From NCBI RefSeq assembly GCF_000002985.6, contig NC_003283.11, positions 1,674,001 through 1,738,000 of the forward strand: a stretch of 64,000 nucleotides of DNA, in the 5' to 3' direction. A program made the position numbers and the translations under genes. Positions within the stretch are counted from its first letter, which is position 1. Each line of letters begins with the position of its first letter. This DNA comes from Caenorhabditis elegans (Eukaryota > Nematoda > Chromadorea > Rhabditida > Rhabditidae). Below, in pieces: positions 23,693 to 33,999 of the stretch. The notes under the pieces are model-generated. The model was given only the letters and a program-made list of their open reading frames with translations. It was not told the origin of the DNA and made no database searches.

Positions 23693-23790
23693 TATTATGG
23701 GAGCACTAAATTTTGAGAATGCGTACCTCACAGCATATTTGACGCGCAAAATATCTCGTAGCGAAAACTACAGTAATTCATTAAATGACT
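23693..23790. repeat. palindromic repeat family P, single arm
   Basis: Has the left-arm order GAGAATGCGTACCTC, GACGCGCAAAATATCTCG, TAGCGAAAACTACAG without the opposing arm. Confidence 0.75.
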
Positions 23791-23885
23791 ACTGTTGCGC
23801 GCTCGATTTTTGAAATGTATTTCTTCTCTTTTGCTTAATTTTTATATTCTATCGACAAATATATTATTTTAATTCATATATTATT

Positions 23886-24526
23886 TTAATTCATCGACGC
23901 ATCCAACAACTCCTTGCGAATCCTCCAATAAGTCTTAAATCCTTTCGCAGTCATCCTTTCCTTTGCACTCTTCACAATTTCTTCATCGTCGAAGGCGGTC
24001 TTGATCAAATGCACATCTTGGAGAGCCTCATCGTGTGATACGAAGTTGGATGAACTGAAAATTTGAAGAAAAAATTATTTAATCAAAGTTTTTTTCAAAA
24101 CTTACGAGGTGGCCAAGATGTGCAATTTGACAAATCGTCCATACAAATTGAGGGCCAAAGAAACTGGCCAGAAGGGAAATCGAAGCTGAATGAGCTCATC
24201 CATCGCGCTTTATCAATTCTGGCAGTGAGCAGGGCCGCCGATTGACCACCAGTGACATTAAAAACCACCAATTTTTTCTGAGTCGCTGACTTGAACGGCA
24301 TCACAAAATACTCATCACACTCCATATCCTCAATGCTGAAATAAGATCGAACTATAAATAAAATTAGGCTAAAAATTTGATACCCGAGATTCTTCAATAT
24401 TTTTTTCAATTCCAGGTTGCTTTGGTCGGTGGAGTTCCGAATCGTGGCGTTGACGAGAGCGAAATGACGATCCGGCCATTGTCGGCGAAGTTGGCCGCTT
24501 TGTGCTGGGCTCGTCATCCGGAAGAT
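23886..24526 (-). pseudogene. uncharacterised coding segment, frame broken
   Basis: Exons 24526-24384, 24335-24107 and 24054-23886 carry good splice signals. Protein: RRQWPDRHFALVNATIRN, then IEDMECDEYFVMPFKSATQ and VVFNVTGGQSAALLTARIDK. Near 24200 the frame must change by one base to continue as DELIQLRFPFWPVSLALNLY, KLHILATS and, after the last intron, NFVSHDEALQDVHLIK to the stop at 23886. Both halves look like genuine protein, so a one-base indel is likely. It may be the 3' part of the acidic-protein gene upstream (a 73-nt intron 24599-24527 would join AIDDA to IFRMTSPAQ in phase) or a separate relic. I do not recognise the family. Confidence 0.55.
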
Positions 24527-24587
24527 CTGTGGCAGATCTTTTCAATGGATTGGAGCTCGGTGACGGCCCAGCAGCTTCCTCCTTCTC

Positions 24588-25717
24588 CTACTCTGGCACC
24601 GCATCGTCGATTGCTTCGGCATCATCGCCCGCCATCTCCACATTCACCACATCCTCCTCGTCATCGGCTTCCATCGCCACCTCCATCACATCCTCCTCCT
24701 CATCATCCTCATCATCATCCAGAACACCTTCATCATCATCGTCTTCCAGGTCGAAGGCGCCGCCGGACACGTAGCCCGAGGTCGAGCACACTGGCGACCG
24801 GAAAGTCGACAGCGAGCTGATGCTGCTCAGGCTACGGCTACTGGCCGACGACCCCATTATCATCCTGTTCCAGGAACCAAGATCCTGAAAATTGTACATT
24901 TTTTCTAATTTTTAAATTATTTTTCAATTTTGCAAATTTAAAAAATTGGCTATTTAATTTCCAATTTTTCCCTAATTGTAAGGAAATTTCAAAATTAATC
25001 AAAAAGTTTTTTTTTTGGAAAAAGTGTCAGAAAGACTAGTTCTCAATTTTTTTTTGTTTTTTTTAAATATTTAATTTGAAATACCACTTTTGACAATTGT
25101 TTTTTTTTTGCGAAAAAAAACCAAAAAAAAAAAGCAAAAAAAAATTGTTGCAAAATTTGAAAAAATCGTTTAAAAAATTGGAATTTTTTTTGTTTGAAAA
25201 AAATACAATGTGAAAAGCTGTAACTTACGCTGTACCATGACACTGACCAGGTCGGAGATCTGCGCCCCTCTTCGGCCCCATCCGAATTCCAAGGAGATTG
25301 CTCCCCCTCGTCATCAGATGGAGCACGAAGGCTGCCAAGTGACGCGTCTCCCTCGCTGGCCTCGTCTCCTCCGGTAACGTTTCTTGGCTCCTCCTCCAGG
25401 CGCTCTTCAACCTCCTCGTCGTCCTCCTCGTCCTCCGCTGGCTCCTCTTCATCCTCTGGCTCCTTTTCATCCTCTGGCTCTTCTTTAACTTCATCATCAG
25501 CATCATCTTCCTCATCCTCCACACATCTCCCTCCTCGTCCTGCCCCAGGTGCCTGCAGACTCAAAGGCATCACGAGTGGCTCGGGCTTGTCCGTCGTCCT
25601 GTAGTGAGCGATGGTGATGACGGTTCTTGAATCCGGCTCTCGCTCCAGGGTGAAGGGGTTACCGTCACCACCATCGATCTTGAGCTCGCGGGCCTGGGTT
25701 TCGGTTGGCGCAGACAT
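24588..25717 (-). CDS. highly acidic low-complexity protein, uncharacterised
   Basis: Two exons, 25717-25229 and 24884-24588, join in phase 0 (WYS then DLGSWN). They give about 261 aa ending AIDDAVPE and stop, unless the last codons are spliced into the segment at 24526. The N-terminus is MSAPTETQARELKIDGGDGN. The central region is a long Glu/Asp tract, followed by a Ser-rich stretch (SSASSRSLSSISSLSTF) and a second Asp/Glu tract. No signal peptide or membrane helix. Acidic tracts like these occur in chromatin-associated and chaperone proteins, but there is no domain to assign a role. The gene is an island between composite repeats and is GC-rich compared with its flanks. Confidence 0.6.
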
Positions 25718-25938
25718 CTGGGCTTCTCGTTTTTTTTTTTGAATAAAAGATTATCTGCAAAATTATTGAAAATTATCGTGGAAATGTTTAAAAAAATTCT
25801 GCTCCATCATTTTTATTGAGCAAAATTTTGATTAATTTCGGATTTTTTTTAAATTTTTTTAATTTCAGGATTTCCGCATGGGAACATGATTTTTCAAGTT
25901 TCTAATTTTTCTTTAAATTTTTTTTTCAAAAAAAAAAA
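25718..25938. other. upstream region of the acidic-protein gene
   Basis: AT-rich sequence with homopolymer A/T runs. It grades into the next composite repeat and should contain the promoter. Confidence 0.4.
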
Positions 25939-26030
25939 GAGAATGGCTAGCTACTGATGACACCACGGCTATTCTCAAATCATTAAAAATTTTCAATTTT
26001 TGGTAGTCTATCTAGAGTGGTCGAAACTAC
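25939..26030 (+). ncRNA. hammerhead-like structured repeat, copy 4
   Basis: The hairpin GAGAATGGC/GCTATTCTC keeps pairing through a G-T wobble where other copies have G-C. The core is CTGATGACACCAC (the G after CTGATGA is a C, losing one stem II pair), and GTGGTCGAAAC is intact with the GTAGT/ACTAC closing pair. Confidence 0.3.
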
Positions 26031-27300
26031 TAATTTTAGGTGTTTCTAACGGCCACTATATTTGAAAAATTTAAAAAAATCGTAGGCGAGCTACGCCTAC
26101 CTACCGTTACGTGGCTAAAATGTAATAAAAAGGAAGATTTTTTGTTTTTGATATTTAAAATACTTAAATTATTTCACATATTTTTCGTCCCTACGAGTCC
26201 CTGGCGGTCGACTTTTTCAATAATTCCGAAAAAACTAAAAATCAATAGTTTTTTCGTCGAATTTTCGCAAAAAAATACCGTAGGCGACCTACGCCTACTT
26301 TTCCGTGGCTAAAATGTAAAAAATTATATTTTTTTTAAAAGTAGGTCGCCTACCAGGCGAGCCGTCGTGTTGTTTTCATGGTGTCGGTGTCGGTTTTTCA
26401 GTATTTTCTTACACAAAAAAATCGAAAATTGCTGTTTTTGTGCAGAAAATCGAATTTTTACATTAATTCAAGGTTATTGCTCAATAATTTTTGATAAATC
26501 AATAGTTTTTTCGTCGAATTTTCTAAAAGCTCGAGGATTTTCACCAAAAAAATCTGCAGGCGACCTATACCCATTTTTCCGAGGCTAAAAAATATATAAT
26601 TTATTTTTTGAAAATGTAGTTCTTTTATAAAAGAAAATCGAAAGGTTTTGTTTTTTATGGTAATAATAATGGAAATTTTTAGGTTAAAAGTCGAGTTTTT
26701 CAATATTTCAAAGAAAATTGATTTTTTCTCACAAAAATCAGCATATTTTGATAAATCAATATTTTTCCGAGGAATTTTCCCAAAAAAATTCCATATTAAA
26801 AAAAATCGTTTTCGATTTTTGAAATAATCGATTTTTTTTTGTTTTCTCGTTTAAAATCGACTTTTTCAATACAGTATTTATTTTTCTACCATTACGACTT
26901 TATAGGAGCGTGCATTTTTGCGAAATGATCTCGCCACGCGCCACTTATTGATTTAAAAATTATTTTTTCAAAAACAATGCGTGGCGAGATCATTTCGCGA
27001 AAATGCGTGCGCCTTTAAAAGTCGTAGAGGGAAAAAATCCACCAAAACTCCGGATATTTTCTCAACATCAAAGTAAAAATATCTAATTGTATCATTAAAT
27101 TACCCTTTTTGTTGATAAATCAATTTTTTTTCGGTGAATTTTCCTAAAAATTGAGGATATTCTCAAAAAAAAGCCTTCAGGCGACCTATGCCCACTTTTC
27201 CGTGGCTAAATTTTATTTTTCAAAAAGTAGGTCGCCTATTAGGTGAATTTTAGGCACCTAGCCGTTTGTTTTAAAATTTAAAGAAAAATAATCATTATTT
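26031..27300. repeat. composite repeat zone 2
   Basis: Repeats the module order of zone 1: GGTGTTTCTAACGGCCACTA, CGTAGGCGAGCTACGCCTAC and GTGGCTAAAATGT, blocks of AATAGTTTTTTCGTCGAATT, and a palindrome at 26900-27018. The open frames in it have no protein signature. Confidence 0.75.
26900..27018. repeat. palindromic element with GCGTGCATTTTTGCG arms
   Basis: Inverted repeat centred on ATTTAAAAATTATTTTTTC with CTCGCCACGCG / GCGTGGCGAG arms. A diverged relative lies at 27745-27815 (AAAGGCGCACACAC / GCGTGCTCCTTTAAA). Confidence 0.85.
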
Positions 27301-28050
27301 TACGAAAAAAATAAGTTAGAGCGGAGGCGAAAAGACAATAAAACATTTACATGAAAGCAGGTATCAAAAAACTGTTGTACATTTAAGTTAGCTTCAATTT
27401 TCGTGAGAAATGCGTAAATTTTCATAAATTTTGTGAATTTTCAGTTGAATTTCGATTTAAATCAATGAAATAATTGCGAAAGAGTTTCAAAACGTTATTC
27501 TTCATATTTGCATCTGTTTTCAATAACAAAAATTGAATTTTTCGAGATATTTTGGCAAAAACCTCACTTTTCGTCGTTTTCCTCCTACTGCGATCGATTT
27601 TCGCCCCGATGATTAGCTGAAAATAATTTTATATGTTAGTTAGTAACAAAGAAAATAAGAAAAATTGAGAAAAAACAATCAAAAACTCGAGAAAACATTA
27701 CGAAATCAGCCAAGAAAAAAAGAAAGAAAATGTACAGTAATTTTAAAGGCGCACACACAAAAGTGTCCGTGAGCGTGTCGATACCACTCAGCAAAAATGC
27801 GTGCTCCTTTAAATGTGGAGTACGGTAAACAAGGGGTTTTGTTTTTTGAAATGCAAATGTCAAAATACAATTAAAAATAGAAAATATAAAAAGAATTAAT
27901 TTTGGTGAATTTTCTGAAAATGAGATTTAAATTGTACAGGAAAAAATGCGAAGCACGCATCAGGCGAAATTCACTGAACCATGAACCTTGCTAGCCGTGT
28001 TTTCTTAGACTCATTATCATAAAAACTTTTTTTTCACTATCATTTTCTAA
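27301..28050. other. intergenic spacer
   Basis: AT-rich, no supportable exon. Holds the diverged palindrome at 27745-27815. The distal part should contain the promoter of the srw gene at 28051. Confidence 0.5.
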
Positions 28051-30133
28051 ATGTACACCATATCAATTGACCATCATGGCTTCGTCGAGCAAGATGCCAA
28101 CTCTTCTAATTTCTTCCAGTATAGTTTAAAAAAAAAACATCAGAATTCTGAGGATACTCAACATTTTTCAGGATCCTCGCTTTTCAAAGCTTGGCCGTTG
28201 AGTTTATTTTCTCCATAATTGGATCTATATTGAATTTCTTTCACTTGGTGGTTCTCACCAGGAAGTCAATGATGACGTCATCAACTAACATAATTATGAT
28301 TGGAATTGCATTATGCGATTTGTCTTGTATGTTGATCATTTTGAGAAATGATTTTCAACTAATGGACTTGCGGAATAAATGGTTAGTTTTGATACGATCG
28401 TCGGATTTTCGGCTTTGGCTTATGCTCAGGCTTAGGCTTAGGCGTAGGCTATTGCTCAGGCTTAAGCTTAGGCTCAGGCTTAAGCTTAGGCAGGTTTAGG
28501 CGTTGGCTTAGGCTTAGGCTTACTAGGGAGTTTTTCAACCATACGGTGCGATCGGGTAAAAGTAAACGTGTTATGCGATTGCTGGCATCTTACCTAAGCT
28601 TGCCTAAGCTTACGTTACCTAAGATGCCAGCAATCGCATAACACGTTTACTTTTACCCGATCGCACCGTATGGTTGAAAAACTCCCTAGTTAGGCCACTC
28701 CTTAGCCTTAAGCCCTCCCTTGGCTGGTCGTGGGAGCAAAGATGAAATCTCAAAAGTTGATGGATGCAATGACTCACAGTCAGTTTTTGATTTCAGTAAT
28801 CCCCCGAATACATTGTCAGAAATGCGTCTAGACTGGTTTCTAACTTCAGTACACAACGCGTCACGCCGATGTTCTGCATGGCTTGGAATGTTGTTGGCTG
28901 TTGTTAGATATCGGGTTATCAGTGATGTGACGAACCGGAAAAATCGATACTCTACGCAAAAATATGGAGTAAAGGTTACTTTGACTGCATTCTTCATCAG
29001 TTTTGCCTTCACAATCTCCTTCTACCTACACGTGGAAAATGTTCAAATTGGAGTTTGGAAACCGGATGTCCAGTGCTCACATAGCACACAAATTGAAGAG
29101 ATTCCCGTGTATGCTCAGCAATACAATTCATTATTCTTAATGAACGATTATATACTTGGTAGGATACGAATGTTCATAGAGGCCGTATTTGCAAAGGTAT
29201 CTATGAAATGTTAAGAAACCCTTTATACATTTTTAACAATTTATTCAGCTGATTCCATGCTTTACATTACCATTTTTAAATGTTCTATTGATCTACGGAA
29301 TGAGAAAATCCAATTCGTCTACAGTTGAAATAGCAGCGACAAATAAAAACTTGAGAAACTCAAAAAAAGATCGTACAACGATTTTTATCATTTTTGTAGC
29401 GACATCGTTTTTTATATCCGAGTTTCCGTTAGGAATTGCCGATTTGTATACTGCAATTTGGCTTAAAGAAGCCCAGTTTCGGTAAGAGTTTTTTTTGGTC
29501 TACGGCTGTGCACAGGGTTCTGGCCTTCCTCATTGAATTTTTCGCGCTCCATTGACAATCGCCGCCGGAGAACGCGTGGGAAAGCCGTGTACTCCACACG
29601 GACAAACACAATTAGTTTTACAACTAAAATCGAGCCGCGACGCGACAAGCAACGCGCCGTAAATCTACCCCAGATATGGCCGAGTCAAAATGGCCTAGTT
29701 CGGCAAACTCTTCCATTTCAATTTATGAGGGACGCCAGAAACGCGTGGCGAATTTTTTCAGAATTGTTCTTTTTGTGTTTCGATTTATAAAATGTTTATA
29801 AGCTTCATAGCTGCTTTGCATATTTTTCAATGAGGACTTCTTTATTTTGATTAAATTTTTTTGGCAAAACTCAGTTTCTTCTTTCAGAAAACTTGCTCAA
29901 AATACTGTGCTTCTATGTGATTCACTATTTACTGTGAACGCTTCAATTCACTGTGTCGTATGCTTTTCAATGTCACTACAGTATCGAAAAGCAGTTTACA
30001 ATATGTTTTCATGCTTTAATTGCATCGGGAAAAAGGTGAATATTCAAGTTTAATCGGCTTAATTTTATGAGTTTTTTTCCAGAAGCTACAAGTGAATACA
30101 GTGCTGAGCAGTTGTTTATTGAACTTGGTTTAA
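28051..30133 (+). CDS. srw-type 7TM chemoreceptor (intact)
   Basis: Six exons: 28051-28118, 28172-28381, 28797-29196, 29249-29481, 29888-30035 and 30083-30133. They total 1110 nt (369 aa). N-terminus MYTISIDHHGF; TM1-2 LTRKSMMTSSTNIIMIGIAL; exon 3 opens CNPPN and carries RRCSAWLGMLLAVVRY; TM5 LIPCFTLPFLNVLLIY; TM6 RTTIFIIFVATSFF with FPLG; TM7 VCFSMSLQYRKAV. The CxPP opening resembles the minus-strand srw genes at 1-6.9 kb more than the five plus-strand genes downstream. Intron 2 contains a degenerate telomere-like tract and a 169-bp palindrome. Intron 4 contains a dispersed element. The reading frame is clean despite these insertions. Confidence 0.9.
28411..28523 (+). repeat. interstitial telomere-like TTAGGC tract
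   Basis: Variants of (TTAGGC)n including TTAGGCTTAGGCGTAGGC and GCTCAGGCTTAAGC. It is degenerate, sits in intron 2 of an srw gene and directly abuts the palindrome at 28522. Confidence 0.85.
28522..28690. mobile_element. 169-bp perfect-arm palindromic MITE
   Basis: The left arm from ACTAGGGAGTTTTTCAACC through GATTGCTGGCATCTTA is exactly complementary to the right arm ending GGTTGAAAAACTCCCTAGT, about 70 bp per arm with a short loop containing CTAAGCTTGCC. TTA flanks both sides, consistent with a TTA target duplication. Perfect arms imply a recent insertion or a copy-corrected palindrome. Confidence 0.85.
29505..29745 (+). repeat. dispersed element E, copy 1 (srw intron)
   Basis: Contains CAGGGTTCTGGCCTTCCTCA, AGTTTTACAACTAAAATCGA and CGCGCCGTAAATCTACCCCA. 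A diverged copy in the opposite orientation sits in intron 1 of the next srw gene (34098-34336). Confidence 0.8.
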
Positions 30134-30464
30134 TTATGATTGATTTTTAAAGACGTTCTCATATCAGCCGGCTATGTTATGTTCTTTGGGGAACTATTCA
30201 CAAAAACTGGCAGGCCTTGGCACCTTATTGTCTTCGTGGAATCTTCTATTGTAACTGAAATCGATAATTATCTTGAAACCTTTAGTTTATTATCGATGTA
30301 TTTTTGTTGTTTGACATGATTGCACATAAATTACATTTCAAGCAGCACGATTGCTTTCACTAATAAAACATAATTATCACATTTTTTGCACTGGCTTTTT
30401 GCCAGAAAGTCTGTCTTGCAATTTTGGCATTTGTCGCACACATGAATTTCTACCAAAAAATAAC
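30134..30464. other. spacer 3' of srw gene
   Basis: No coding sequence, RNA gene or recognised repeat; precedes the satellite. Confidence 0.5.
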
Positions 30465-32650
30465 TAACAAAGTATGCTAGCTTATACGGAACTATTTAAA
30501 AAAAATGACAAAAATAACCAAAAGCTATATTTTTCAAAAATTCAAAAGTACTGGAAAATCATATCAAGTGCTTCTTTTTTATTTTACAAAAGTGTTCACC
30601 ATAATCAAATTTCCCAGAAAATACCAAACAACGTACTCTAGCTTGTACGGAAGTTTATTTTAAAAAATTTCAAAATTTAAGCAAAAGCTGTTTTATTCAA
30701 AAATTCAAAAGTACGGTAAAATGATATGGAGTCATTCTTTTTTATTTTATAAAACTGTTCACTATAATCAAATTTCCCAGAAAATACCAAACAACGTACT
30801 CTAGCTTGTACGGAAGTTTATTTTAAAAAATTTCAAAATTTAAGCAAAAGCTGTTTTATTCAAAAATTCAAAAGTACGGTAAAATGATATGGAGTCATTC
30901 TTTTTTATTTAAAAAAAATGGTCACTATAATCAAATTTCCCAGAAAATACCAAACAACGTACTCTAGCTTGTACGGAAGTTTATTTTAAAAAATTTCAAA
31001 ATTTAAGCAAAAGCTGTTTTATTCAAAATTTCAAAAGTACGGTAAAATCATATGGAGCGATTCTTTTTTATTTCATAAAACTGTTCAGTACAATCAAATA
31101 TACCAGAAAATACCAAACAACGTAATCTAGCTTGTACGGAAGTTTTTTTTTTAATGACAAAAATAACCAAAAGCTGTATTTTTCAAAAATTCAAAAGTAC
31201 TGGAAAATCATATGGAGTGCTTCTTTTTATTTTATAAAACTGTTTAGCATGGTCAAATTTATCAAAAATTTTAAACAAAGTATGCTAGCTTGTACGGAAG
31301 TTTATTTTAAAAAATTTCAAAATTTAACCAAAAGCTGTACTTTTCAGAAATTGAAAAGTACTGTAAAATGATATGGAGTCATTTTTTTATTTCATAAAAT
31401 TGTTCACCATAATCAAATTTACTGGAAAATACCAAACAACGTACTCTAGCTTGTACGGAAGTTTATTTTAAAAAATTTCAAATTTAACCAAAAAGCTGTT
31501 TTATTCAAAAATTGAAAAGTACGGTAAAATGATATGAAGCGATTCTTTTTTATTTAATAAAACTGTTCACCGTAATCAAATTTCCCAGAAAATACCAAAC
31601 AACGTACTCTAGCTTGTACGGAAGTTTATTTTAAAAAATTTCAAAATTTAAGCAAAAGCTGTTTTATTCAAAATTTCAAAAGTACGGTAAAATGATATGG
31701 AGTCATTCTTTTTTATTTCATAAAACTGTTCACTATAATCAAATTTCCCAGAAAATACCAAACAACGTACTCTAGCTTGTACGGAAGTTTATTTTAAAAA
31801 ATTTCAAAATTTAAGCAAAAGCTGTTTTATTCAAAATTTCAAAAGTACGGTAAAATCATATGGAGCGATTTTTTTTATTTCATAAAACTGTTCACCGTAA
31901 TCAAATTTACCAGAAAATACCAAACAACGTATTCTAGCTTGTACGGAAGTTTATTTTAAAAAATTTCAAATTTAACCAAAAAGCTGTTTTATTCAAAAAT
32001 TGAAAAGTACGGTAAAATGATATGAAGCGATTCTTTTTTATTTAATAAAACTGTTCAGTACAATCAAATATACCAGAAAATACCAAACAACGTAATCTAG
32101 CTTGTACGGAAGTTTTTTTTTTTTAATGACAAAAATAACCAAAAGCTGTATTTTTCAAAAATTCAAAAGTACTGGAAAATCATATGGAGTGCTTCTTTTT
32201 ATTTTATAAAACTGTTTAGCATGGTCAAATTTATCAAAAATTTTAAACAAAGTATGCTAGCTTGTACGGAAGTTTATTTTAAAAAATTTCAAAATTTAAC
32301 CAAAAGCTGTACTTTTCAGAAATTGAAAAGTACTGTAAAATGATATGGAGTCATTTTTTTATTTCATAAAATTGTTCACCATAATCAAATTTACTGGAAA
32401 ATACCAAACAACGTACTCTAGCTTGTACGGAAGTTTATTTTAAAACATTTCAAAATTTAAGCAAAAGCTGTTTTATTCAAAAATTCAAAAGTACGGTAAA
32501 ATGATATGAAGCGATTCTTTTTTATTTAATAAAACTGTTCACCATAATCAAATTTACCAGAAAATACCAAACAACGTACTCTAGCTTGTACGGAAGTATT
32601 TTTTTAAAAAATGACAAAAATAACCAAAAGCTGTATTTTTCAAAATTTTT
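30465..32650 (+). repeat. 162-bp satellite, about 13 units, with higher-order structure
   Basis: The block CTAGCTTGTACGGAAG recurs at about 30638, 30801, 30963 and 31127, giving a period of 162-164 bp. Each unit also has CAGAAAATACCAAACAACGT and CAAAAGTACGGTAAAATGAT. A variant unit carrying AATGACAAAAATAACC appears at about 31150 and again about 969 bp later, so six monomers form a higher-order repeat. Non-coding. Confidence 0.9.
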
Positions 32651-33999
32651 CGGGCACATTTGAAAATCAGTCTTGCAGTTTCCATTAATCTCGCACTAAC
32701 ACAAAGTTTTTGTAAACATTCTAAATAGGAAAAACTACGGCAAGTTTTTATAATGCAAAAAAAAACTGAACAAACTGATCTCAGCGTCTTTCTTTTTTCC
32801 TGGCAAACAATTACTAGGAAAAAATTCTGAACTACGGCAACTGAAACCAAGACTTTTCCAGCTACCAATCTGGTTAAATCTACAAAATATGCATACTAAT
32901 TCGATCAAGAATAAATAAAAACGCTCACTTATTTACAGAATCAAATTAGGCATACGTAATTTTTTAAAGAATTCTTCAGAATCACTAAGTCACCGTATAC
33001 GCAAATGCCCCTACTTACCAGATTCCTAAAAACAAAAAATTGATAAAATTTTGACTTGCTCATTTACAATAATTCAAGGAATTTCTAGTCTCTAACAATA
33101 TATTTTACTTCATTTATTCATTTATTTTTTTTTGTCGATAAATTTGACACATCGATAAATTTGCCCGTTTGCCAAAAATCAATTTGCCGGAAACACTTAA
33201 AAATGTGCCTTTTTGAAATTTTTTCCCCGTTTTTTTCTAGATATTTTCATAGAATTAGCTCACTTTTCAAAATAGATGTAAGAACATATCTATATACAAT
33301 TTTGCCGATTAAAATTGAAATTCTGAAATTTCTAAAAGAAAAGTACCTAACCACAAATTGCCGAACAGTTCCGCCCTTTTTCCGGCAAATTTGGCAAATT
33401 AGTTTATTTTTGAAATTTCTTATAACTATTCCATTCTTGTTAATATAGCTCTTTTGTCCACATTTTTAGTCTATGGGTACATTTCACATATTCACTTACA
33501 TTAAGTTCAAAAAACAACTTTTAGTAAAAAAAAATTTGGGGAGGGTTCTTTTCATTAATTAACCCATGGGGTAGTGCATGTTTCATAGATCTCGTACAAA
33601 TTCTCAGTATATTTTTCAAACAATGATGAAACACAGTGGTGGCGAAAAGTATATGCGTTCTCAGTGTTTCTATGATATTTCAAATAAGGCATTATTTTCA
33701 GTCAGTAGGTTTTGGTTATAAGTTCAGCGAAACACCGAAAGTGCATATAGTTTTTACCATCATTATATCTGGTTCTTGACTCACTAAAATCCATATTAAT
33801 AATAGCTGTTCGAGCCCCTAAAGTACGCTTCCCGAATGAAAAAAATTTCCGTGTTAGGTTAAAAACGGCGAACTCATGTTAATTCTTGACATATTAACTT
33901 TTTCATAACATTTGAGGGGCAAAATATAAGCGGCTTTTACGAAAACACCTGAAATTATCTTTTCCTATTTTGTTTTGTTATTATTTTTGCAATTTCAGG
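32651..33999. other. spacer between satellite and srw gene
   Basis: No supportable exon. Holds GGCAAATTTGCCG-type sequence at about 33160-33390. Immediately before the next start codon is TTTTTGCAATTTCAG then G-ATG, a strong acceptor that could be an SL trans-splice site. Confidence 0.5.

Noticed and set aside
24502-24774. Plus-strand Ser-rich 90-aa frame
   Set aside because: It is the complement of the Asp/Glu tract on minus. The minus reading has a consistent two-exon model and start codon, so the plus reading is probably a low-complexity shadow.
28411-28523. True chromosome end
   Set aside because: The tract is short, degenerate and inside an intron, with genes on both sides.
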